DNA from: Emticicia agri
Lineage (GTDB): Bacteria > Bacteroidota > Bacteroidia > Cytophagales > Spirosomataceae
Direction of reading: 5' to 3'
NCBI RefSeq assembly: GCF_004168285.1
Contig: NZ_SEWF01000049.1
Span: 1 to 33,028 of the forward strand
DNA: 33,028 nucleotides
Each line of letters begins with the position of its first letter. The first letter of the stretch is position 1. Under the pieces are notes generated by a model. It was not told the DNA's origin, ran no database searches, and saw only the letters and a program-made list of their open reading frames with translations. Made by a program: the position numbers and the translations under genes. Of this stretch, positions 26,454 to 33,028 are shown piece by piece.

Positions 26454-27846
26454 GTTTCGGACGACTTACTTTAACTTGTCAACCTTGAAAGGTATTCTAC
26501 ATACCATTCTTATCTGTTGTTTTTTCCCCTTACTGGCTTTTAGTCAGGGGAACGACCAGTGCATTGGCCCCAATATAGGCACAGGGTCAATATATCCAAA
26601 AGCAACCGTAGGCTGCGTACCATTCACAGTAGAAATTGAAAAAACGGAAATTAATTCACGAGACAGTCAATATATCTATATGTATGTTGGTGGACCACCC
26701 ACTAATGCTGTTACTGCGAAAAGTTTCACCTATACTAAACCCGGTGCCTATAAATTGATGCAGATTTCATATAGAAACGATAATGGACAGGAGCTAAGAA
26801 CTTGCGCTACTATAACAGTTTTAGATACTGCCAAAATAGAAATCAATCCAAAAATCTGTAATAATACGGTTAGTTTAAACCTGAGTGATGTAAGAAAAAA
26901 CGGAACTATTCCGTATGACTATTGCTATATTAACTGGGGCGATGGCTCAACGCTTGAAAAAGTCAATTTACCTACTGTTCCTGTATCTCATACCTATACT
27001 GATAAGACTGATAAGAAAATAAGTGTAAAGGGCGGATATATTGTAGAAGATTGCGGTGGAAGTAACAGTATCAACTTAAAGTTTCCCATTATCAACGAAC
27101 CGAAAATTCAGGAGTTGAGCAAAACCGCAGCCAATAAGTTTGCTATCAGTTTTACTAATGAAACAGGCGACGATTATGCAATTCTGGCCAACGGACAGGA
27201 ACTATTCTCGAAAAAAGGGAAATTAGGATTGGAACAGGTTTCATTCGATAACCCTAATGCCAATACCTGTTACAGTATTCAATTACAAAATGCCTGTTTT
27301 ACCAATACTACATCGAAAGAAGTTTGTGATATTAACTTCCAACTAAAACCAACAACAGACGGCAATGAACTGACCTGGTTAAAACCAGCCCCCGAACCCA
27401 TTACTAACTTTACACTCATTAAAAATAACAATAAGTCAGTGGCTGCCAATAACTCCTTTTATTCTGACAAAGAGGTTACCTGTAATGACCAGTATTGTTA
27501 TCAGCTAAAATTTATGAGTAATGGAAGTAGTTTTAGTAGTGAACAACTCTGTGTAAAAAATACATTGATATCTTGTGAAACCCTTATACCTATTCATGTA
27601 CCTACTGCTTTCAGCCCCAATAACGATGGAGTGAATGATAAGTTATTACTATTTGGTGATTTAGAAAAATTTATCAGTCTGAAAATATATAACCGTCGGG
27701 GTCATGTAGTGAAAACAATAAATTATCCTTATGAGGCATGGAATGGAGACGACCAGCCCGCAGGCATCTATGAATATATGCTAAAAATCAGAACCAATAC
27801 CTATAATGAATTTATTTTGCTGGGTGTAGTTACTTTGATAAAATAG
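26452..27846 (+). CDS. Secreted protein with gliding-motility/T9SS type B C-terminal domain, non-ATG start
   Basis: 464 residues if started at the TTG at 26452; TTG at 26476 or 26485 is also possible. The frame has a stop at 26410 and no ATG or GTG before about residue 80, so a TTG start is needed. The signal peptide is LKGILHTILICCFFPLLAFS, cut before QGNDQC; a start at 26476 or 26485 gives the most ordinary signal length. The body has PKD/Ig-like segments (VPVSHTYTD near 185; several Cys). The C-terminal domain (about 375-464) contains VPTAFSPNNDGVNDKL and LKIYNRRGHVVKT, then YEAWNGDDQPAGIYEYML, the type B sorting domain recognised by the type IX secretion system. It is probably exported to the cell surface. 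It has no recognisable catalytic motif. It converges on the anti-sigma gene with a 3-base gap. Confidence 0.85.
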   Translation: MFRTTYFNLSTLKGILHTILICCFFPLLAFSQGNDQCIGPNIGTGSIYPKATVGCVPFTVEIEKTEINSRDSQYIYMYVGGPPTNAVTAKSFTYTKPGAYKLMQISYRNDNGQELRTCATITVLDTAKIEINPKICNNTVSLNLSDVRKNGTIPYDYCYINWGDGSTLEKVNLPTVPVSHTYTDKTDKKISVKGGYIVEDCGGSNSINLKFPIINEPKIQELSKTAANKFAISFTNETGDDYAILANGQELFSKKGKLGLEQVSFDNPNANTCYSIQLQNACFTNTTSKEVCDINFQLKPTTDGNELTWLKPAPEPITNFTLIKNNNKSVAANNSFYSDKEVTCNDQYCYQLKFMSNGSSFSSEQLCVKNTLISCETLIPIHVPTAFSPNNDGVNDKLLLFGDLEKFISLKIYNRRGHVVKTINYPYEAWNGDDQPAGIYEYMLKIRTNTYNEFILLGVVTLIK

Positions 27847-27849
27847 ATA

Positions 27850-29187
27850 CTACCTGAACCTGACAATTACATTTTTAGATTTAGATACAGGTTTTTCATC
27901 TTTCGTAGCCGGAAACCACTTAGGGCCGTTTTTTATCAGACGGATAGCCTCTTCATCGCAACCATAGCCTAAACTTTTGGCTATGGTAAAATCTGATAAT
28001 TCCCCTTTTTCGTTTACCACAAAGCTCACTATTACCCGGCCTTGAATATTCATTTGCAGGGCTTTTGGTGGGCGTTTGGTATTTTCTTTCAGATACACTT
28101 CAAAGGCTTCCCAACCAAACTCAGGTTTTGCATCGGTAACTGCATTTTCAAACACTACGTCGTTTGGGCTACTGACTGAAACTTTGGGCTTAGTTGGCAA
28201 ATGAATGTTATGTTCGCTATAAACAATTTTATTGGGTAAACTATTAAAAGGTATTTCCATCTGAGGCATAATCGGGCTATTGAATATTACTATATCTCCT
28301 CTCTGGCCATCTCTTAAACTAAATTTCCCAACTTCATCAGTTCGGGTGCCGTCTGCTTTGCCTTTTATATTAATGGTTACATCTTTCATGGGTTCATTAT
28401 CCTCATCAACCACTACGCCCGTTACAGCAGCCCTTGCCATCCGACCTGCTCCACCCGGTAAACTTTTACTTTCAACAATTGCTTCGTTTCTATCTGCTAC
28501 TTCTTTTTTCTTTTCTGCTGCTCCGGCAACTGGTGCCGATGCCACAGGTGGCGGAGGCAGTTCTGAAACTTTATCTTCTGTTACAGGTTGGGTAATAACT
28601 GCTGCCTCGGTTTCTTCTACAACTGCCGGTGCTGCTTCTCTCACCACTGCCTGAGCCTGATTGGCATGCGCAAACTCTTGTTTCTGTTTTGCTGTATTCT
28701 TTGTTACCGATTCTTCCAGTTTTCTTAGTTTTGTATTATCTTCTTTGGCAATGGGTGCAGTTGCGGTCGGTTCTGATAAGTTATCAGCATCCGCTTTATT
28801 TTTCATCACTATAGCCGTATCGGCTTCACTTTGCTTATTGTCCAATAAGTAATAGGTTCCGCCAAAAACCAGTAGTAAAGTGGCTGCTATACTTACAGGT
28901 TTCCAGATTTTTACTATGCTAAATACAGGTGTGTGTTTGTTAGCCGTCTGATTAATTCTGTTTCCTAATCTTGATTTAAGGTCAGTAAGGTTTTTATCAA
29001 CAGATAGCTTATCTTTTTTAATGGCAGACAGACCCTCAGCGGCATCGGCATAGAAAGGCTGTTCGAGCAGAAGTTTTTCTACCCGGTGCATTTCCTGAAA
29101 CGTCATTTCTCCGGCTTCATACCTTTTCAGGTCTTCAGCCGTGAGTATGTTCTGTTCAGGAGTAGCTATTTGTTTTTTCTTTGCCAT
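27850..29187 (-). CDS. Anti-sigma-like membrane protein fused to CarboxypepD-regulatory and TonB C-terminal domains
   Basis: 445 residues from the ATG at 29187 (MAKKKQ), chosen because it overlaps the sigma gene stop as TAATG; a start 21 bases earlier would add 7 residues. Layout: a cytoplasmic anti-sigma-like N-domain (about 1-90, with AEDLKRYEAGEMTFQEMHRVEK resembling anti-sigma headers), one TM helix (about 96-115), a Pro/Ala/Val/Glu-rich periplasmic linker (about 120-240), a carboxypeptidase-regulatory-like domain (about 245-330, VTGVVVDEDNEPMKDVTINI), then a TonB C-terminal domain (about 360-445, RPPKALQMNIQGRVIVSFVV and GCDEEAIRLIKNGPKW). It probably holds the ECF sigma factor inactive and could sense envelope or outer-membrane-receptor state. 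The anti-sigma role is inferred from gene order and topology; the TonB domain is clear. Confidence 0.82.
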   Translation of the reverse strand: MAKKKQIATPEQNILTAEDLKRYEAGEMTFQEMHRVEKLLLEQPFYADAAEGLSAIKKDKLSVDKNLTDLKSRLGNRINQTANKHTPVFSIVKIWKPVSIAATLLLVFGGTYYLLDNKQSEADTAIVMKNKADADNLSEPTATAPIAKEDNTKLRKLEESVTKNTAKQKQEFAHANQAQAVVREAAPAVVEETEAAVITQPVTEDKVSELPPPPVASAPVAGAAEKKKEVADRNEAIVESKSLPGGAGRMARAAVTGVVVDEDNEPMKDVTINIKGKADGTRTDEVGKFSLRDGQRGDIVIFNSPIMPQMEIPFNSLPNKIVYSEHNIHLPTKPKVSVSSPNDVVFENAVTDAKPEFGWEAFEVYLKENTKRPPKALQMNIQGRVIVSFVVNEKGELSDFTIAKSLGYGCDEEAIRLIKNGPKWFPATKDEKPVSKSKNVIVRFR

Positions 29188-29762
29188 TATTGATTCTTTT
29201 CCATACAAATTTTCAGATTCCGCTTACCGTTCTGAATGTAGCTTTTCACTTTATTCATATCAAAACCTGTTTTATCAACAATCTCTTTATAACACTTTTC
29301 CTGCAGATAAAACAATTCTATACACGATTTCTGTTCACGGTCTAATTTGCCAATACAGTTTTCTAATTTCTGCAAATCACCTTCCAGATTTATCTCTTCA
29401 TCTATTAGATGCAAAACAGGTTCGTTTTCCACAAAATCCTCGTCTGAAATTTCTAAATCTCCTGCTTCTATCTTCCTTGACCGCAATTGCATCAGACAAT
29501 AATTACGTGCCACACTATGCAACCAACTCTTAAAATTACTGACCTGATGTTTTTTTAAGTCGTTTATCAACTGCTCAAAAATTTCCATCGTGGCATCTTT
29601 GCTCTCTTCTTCGTCTCGCAGATACTTGTAACAAACTGCAAAAACCATTTCCATATTGCGCTCATATAATTCGCCCAACACATTCAAATCGCCACTGAAC
29701 TGATAGGCTGCTATGTATTCAGCATCAGTCTGGGGTTTAGATTTGCGTTTGAAAAATTGCAT
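29187..29762 (-). CDS. ECF-type RNA polymerase sigma factor
   Basis: 191-residue sigma-70 family protein of the extracytoplasmic-function kind. Region 2 is at about 30-100 (LGELYERNMEMVFAVCYKYL, then WLHSVARNYCLMQLRSRK). Region 4 is at about 138-186 (LDREQKSCIELFYLQEKCYK, then VKSYIQNGKRNLK). Region 3 is absent, as usual. The linker (about 100-135) is unusually acidic. Its stop codon overlaps the start of the anti-sigma gene, implying translational coupling. The gene is divergent from the vWA gene. A -7-like element TAnnTTTG is present 30 bases upstream, so autoregulation is not obvious. Confidence 0.93.
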   Translation of the reverse strand: MQFFKRKSKPQTDAEYIAAYQFSGDLNVLGELYERNMEMVFAVCYKYLRDEEESKDATMEIFEQLINDLKKHQVSNFKSWLHSVARNYCLMQLRSRKIEAGDLEISDEDFVENEPVLHLIDEEINLEGDLQKLENCIGKLDREQKSCIELFYLQEKCYKEIVDKTGFDMNKVKSYIQNGKRNLKICMEKNQ

Positions 29763-29791
29763 TCGTTAAGCGTTTTCGGAAGTTCAGAAAA

Positions 29792-29799
29792 CAAATTTA
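29792..29799 (-). promoter_or_regulatory. Candidate -7 element for the sigma/anti-sigma operon
   Basis: On the minus strand TAAATTTG matches TAnnTTTG, about 30 bases before the sigma ATG. No -33 TTTG at the proper distance was seen. Confidence 0.3.
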
Positions 29800-29935
29800 A
29801 TTTTTTTCTGAAATTTTTATGGAATTTTTATGAAGTCTTCATCAATAGGGAAAATCAGGAAGATTTCATGTTTTTAACAATTACCCCAAGCCATGAAAAC
29901 CTTCTCACAAAATTTTGATTGGGGATGATAAAATT

Positions 29936-31825
29936 ATGGGAATTAAATTATTGCTTCTGACTTTGACTCTTTATTTAGGGTTCATTTTTGTGCAGGAACG
30001 CACCATTACAGGTACGGTTACTTCTGCTGATGACAATTTTCCTATACCGGGTGTAACAGTAACCGTAAAAGGAACAAACAAAGGTACAGTAACTGATGCA
30101 AACGGTAAGTATAGCATTAATGTTTCTACATTGCATAATATGCTGGTGTTTAAAACTCTTGGGTATGCTACCAAAGAAGTAAAAGTAACAGATACAAAAT
30201 CGGTATGGAATGTAAAACTGGAGATGAGTGTAGAAGCGCTTGAGGAAGCTATTGTAACAGGAAAATCAGAGGATTTGTATGACAACGAGGCCAAGTCTAT
30301 CCACATGAATAAGGCGAAAGCAATGCCCGGTGGTGGTTTGTATGCACCTGCACCCATGATGCGTAGTATGGCCGCTGCTGACTATAACACAGAAGAATAT
30401 GGTACGTTTGAAGAAAACGTTTTTCATGAAACAAAGAAAGAGGCCTTGACTACTTTCTCGATTGATGTGGACAGAGCTGCTTACAGCAATATGAGAAGAA
30501 TGATAAATAACGGGCAATTACCACCAAAAGACGCCATTCGTATTGAAGAAATGATTAATTATTTCGATTATAACTATGCGCAACCCACAGGTAAAGACCC
30601 GGTGAGTTTTCAGACTGAGATTTCAGACTCGCCCTGGAACAAGGGTTTGAAACTGCTGCATATTGGCTTACAGGCAAAGAAAATACCTACTGATAATTTA
30701 CCTGCCTCTAATCTGGTTTTCTTGATTGATGTATCAGGTTCCATGAGTGATTATAACAAATTACCCTTATTGAAACAGGGCTTTAAATTATTGGTTGACC
30801 AACTGCGCCCAAATGATCATGTGGCCATTGTAGTGTATGCAGGGGCTGCCGGATTGGTATTGCCTTCAACATCGGGCAAAGAAAAGCCAAAAATAAAAGA
30901 AGCGCTGGAAAACCTGCAAGCAGGAGGCTCAACAGCCGGAGGAGAGGGCATTAAATTAGCTTACAAGATTGCTTTGGAAAACTTCATTAAAGGAGGCAAT
31001 AACCGGGTAATTTTAGCCACTGACGGCGATTTTAATATTGGCACCTCAAGCGAAGCAGATTTAAAAACATTGATAGAAAATAAAAGAGAGTCGGGCGTGT
31101 ATTTAAGTGTGTTGGGTTTTGGAATGGGTAATTATAAAGATAATAAAATGGAAACGCTGGCAGATAAAGGCAATGGAAACTATGCTTATATTGATGACCT
31201 GCAGGAAGCCCAGAAGGAGTTTGTAACCGAGTTTGGCGGAACGCTCTTTACAGTGGCAAAAGACGTAAAACTTCAACTGGAGTTTAATCCTAAATATGTA
31301 AAGGCTTATCGTTTAATAGGGTATGAAAACCGCCGATTGAATAACGAAGACTTTAATGATGATAAAAAAGATGCCGGAGAAATGGGTTCGGGGCATACCG
31401 TAACTGCCATTTACGAAATTATTCCGGCAGGAATTGAAAGCCAGTATTTAGGTAAAGTTGACCCTTTAAAATATCAGGAAAATAAAAACCTGACTCATGT
31501 AGGTAATTCAAACGAAGTGTTAACTATCAAGCTACGTTATAAACTGCCTGATGAGAATACAAGTAAACTGATAGAACAGGTAGTGTATGACAAGCACACT
31601 ACTTTTGACAAAACTTCTGATAATTTCAGATTAGCCGCTTCGGTAGCAGAATTTGGTTTACTACTAAGACAATCAAACTTTAAAGGGAATGCTAATTATG
31701 AGCATATTATTGCTACTGCCAAATCAGCCAGAGGGAATGATGAAGAAGGGTACAGAGCCGAATTTATTAAGTTGGTAAAGATGGCGCAATTGTTATCTAA
31801 TAAAGATATAGCCCGCGATAATTGA
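29936..31825 (+). CDS. vWA-domain envelope protein with carboxypeptidase-regulatory-like N-domain (YfbK-like)
   Basis: 629 residues from the ATG at 29936. A TTG seven codons upstream is open too, but would put acidic residues before the signal peptide; MGIKLLLLTLTLYLGFIF is a normal hydrophobic signal. After it come a CarboxypepD-regulatory-like domain (about 24-95, ITGTVTSADDNFPIPGVTVT), a linker rich in Met/Pro/Gly (about 115-140), a vWA N-terminal domain (about 150-240), the vWA domain with MIDAS motif DVSGSMS (Asp near 264) and TDGDFN, and the C-terminal YfbK-type domain (about 440-629, GHTVTAIYEIIPAG). vWA domains bind metal and protein ligands, so it is likely an envelope adhesin or assembly factor. 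It is divergent from the sigma/anti-sigma pair and may be its target. An IS element begins within about 17 bases of its stop. Confidence 0.9.
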   Translation: MGIKLLLLTLTLYLGFIFVQERTITGTVTSADDNFPIPGVTVTVKGTNKGTVTDANGKYSINVSTLHNMLVFKTLGYATKEVKVTDTKSVWNVKLEMSVEALEEAIVTGKSEDLYDNEAKSIHMNKAKAMPGGGLYAPAPMMRSMAAADYNTEEYGTFEENVFHETKKEALTTFSIDVDRAAYSNMRRMINNGQLPPKDAIRIEEMINYFDYNYAQPTGKDPVSFQTEISDSPWNKGLKLLHIGLQAKKIPTDNLPASNLVFLIDVSGSMSDYNKLPLLKQGFKLLVDQLRPNDHVAIVVYAGAAGLVLPSTSGKEKPKIKEALENLQAGGSTAGGEGIKLAYKIALENFIKGGNNRVILATDGDFNIGTSSEADLKTLIENKRESGVYLSVLGFGMGNYKDNKMETLADKGNGNYAYIDDLQEAQKEFVTEFGGTLFTVAKDVKLQLEFNPKYVKAYRLIGYENRRLNNEDFNDDKKDAGEMGSGHTVTAIYEIIPAGIESQYLGKVDPLKYQENKNLTHVGNSNEVLTIKLRYKLPDENTSKLIEQVVYDKHTTFDKTSDNFRLAASVAEFGLLLRQSNFKGNANYEHIIATAKSARGNDEEGYRAEFIKLVKMAQLLSNKDIARDN

Positions 31826-31842
31826 GCAAATGCAAACATGAG

Positions 31843-33028
31843 TCATCCCGAATTTTGGGTAATACTTAAATGAATTAATGCATTCAAACAATTGGAGATG
31901 GCTAATCTCAATCTGTAAATCGGTATCGAAGCATTTCGGTACCGATTTCCTGTTCTATGACACCAGTTTTTGAGCAGGATAGGGATAAAACTACTCCAGT
32001 TTCTGAGCATCGATAGTAAGAAGTCATAGACAAGTGTCACAATGGCCATTAATTTGAGTCTATTTTCCCAAAACCAAAGTCTGGGTGATTCTAACCCCAA
32101 TTCTGCTTTCCCTACTCTGAAAGTCTGTTCTATGTTCCATCGATGCATATAAGAATGGAGCATCTGCCAGGCATCTTTGTTGGATAAAACAATACAACAA
32201 GTAAGCAGATACATAGGTGCTTGCCGTCCTTTTTTGTCTCTTACTACAATCAGGTAAAGTTCTTTATCAGGGAATTCAGGATGAATCACTGCACAGAAAG
32301 CAATACCGATGTGTTTAGTAATTTTACGTTGGGTATCCAATACTACTTTTCTGGCAGAAGATTTTAAATACCGAGCAATCTGATGCGTCTGTTTAGTACC
32401 TTTTTGTGGATGAATGAGCAAAATATTCTTTTTCCAACGAACCAGAAAATCCTGTTCAAAGTGCATCATCCATTCAATAGTCCATGCAGAAGCATAGCCT
32501 CTGTCAAGTACATGTAAAACCTTTACGATGAGTGACTTGTTGAGTTTTTTGAGCATTCGGAACATGATATTCGAAGCCAATTCCTTGTATTTACCTCTAC
32601 TGGTCCACCAACTCATTTGACACACCGAGGGGATTTCTCCCAAAGCTGATACCATCGTAGCTGTCCAATGAAAACCTGGTACACAAATCCGACTGGCTGG
32701 TGGATGGTAAAAACCTTTCTTGATTTTGGTTAATCGTTTCCCTTTGCTACTTTCTACACTACATAAGCCCTCCATGAACCAAGACTCTGGTTTTTCTATC
32801 CGACTATCATCCCACAATAACAGTGGACGAAGACCTCTTGCCTGTAAATCTCTGATGCGTTCTTTGGCCTTTGCAAACAAAAAATTGTCAACTAATTTAC
32901 TTTCCCATTTCTTACTCCGAAGTAGATTACTGATGCGTTTGGTGCCTGCTGGGGCATGGGCAAAACCACAGATGTAAGCCCCTAACTCGCTTAATAATAA
33001 ACCCATTTTCTGATTGCGGAAAACCAGT
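31843..33028 (-). mobile_element. IS4-like transposase, 5' end outside window
   Basis: DDE transposase. The frame continues upstream of the ATG at 33006 to the window edge with no stop (seven more codons), so the N-terminus lies outside the window and that ATG may be internal. Acidic residues are visible: Asp in LLWDDSRIEKPES, Asp in HVLDRGYAS, and Glu in the IS4-type C-terminal signature RWNIEQTFRVGKAELG, with a preceding YLIVVRDKKG strand. The basic, Trp-rich C-terminus ends in SITQNSG. It differs from the transposase at the window start. The stop codon falls only 17 bases beyond the vWA gene's stop, so the IS end lies in that gap. No inverted terminal repeat can be confirmed without the other end. 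Confidence 0.85.

Noticed and set aside
29884-29924. CCCCAA/TTGGGG inverted repeat upstream of the vWA gene
   Set aside because: Only 6 bases per arm with 29 bases between them; expected by chance often enough that I do not call it an operator.
29893-29928. Possible 11-codon leader ORF (MKTFSQ...) before the vWA gene
   Set aside because: It ends before the chosen vWA start and could be a leader peptide, but nothing beyond an ATG and a stop supports it.

Overview
The window looks like a chromosomal segment of a Bacteroidota bacterium, most likely Cytophagales (Spirosomaceae/Cytophagaceae-like). The grounds are a gliding-motility/type IX secretion (T9SS type B) C-terminal domain, a SusC-like family outer-membrane barrel with a carboxypeptidase-regulatory-like N-domain, an anti-sigma/TonB fusion, -7 elements of the form TAnnTTTG, a sigma-54 with a very acidic region II, and AT-rich DNA without clear Shine-Dalgarno sites. 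The exact genus cannot be read from the sequence alone.

Layout. 1-726: 3' part of an IS transposase cut by the window edge. 951-4207 (minus): compact three-gene operon encoding a membrane-anchored SGNH hydrolase, an FMO-type flavin monooxygenase and an alpha-oxoamine-synthase-like PLP enzyme; its product is unknown to me. 4362-7030 (plus): two-component system (histidine kinase plus OmpR-family regulator, RprXY-like layout), followed by a 142-bp element with 24-bp inverted ends and a perfect bidirectional terminator shared with convergent rpoN (7254-8729, minus). 9035-15805 (minus): TetR regulator, TolC-like channel, lipoprotein adaptor and RND pump, a complete tripartite efflux operon with a candidate operator upstream. 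16234-17966 (plus): pyrD and a cytoplasmic YceI protein. 18384-20789 (plus): outer-membrane beta-barrel protein. 20790-22781 (minus): RloA-like ATPase plus RloB-like protein, an AbiL/RloAB-type candidate phage-defence pair in locally AT-rich DNA. 22988-26395 (plus): large lipoprotein combining a PVC-type propeller dehydrogenase domain, HEAT repeats and a single-heme cytochrome c domain, then a T9SS-secreted protein with a non-ATG start just behind a terminator. 27850-29762 (minus): ECF sigma factor and a translationally overlapping anti-sigma/TonB fusion. 29936-31825 (plus, divergent): vWA-domain protein with a carboxypeptidase-regulatory-like N-domain. 31843 to the end (minus): a second, different IS4-like transposase running off the window.

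Most of the window is housekeeping plus envelope biology (efflux, outer-membrane proteins, T9SS cargo, envelope signalling). The less ordinary parts are the SGNH/FMO/PLP operon, the RloAB pair, the sigma/anti-sigma-TonB/vWA cluster and the inverted-repeat element at 7038-7179. No tRNA, rRNA or CRISPR array was seen.
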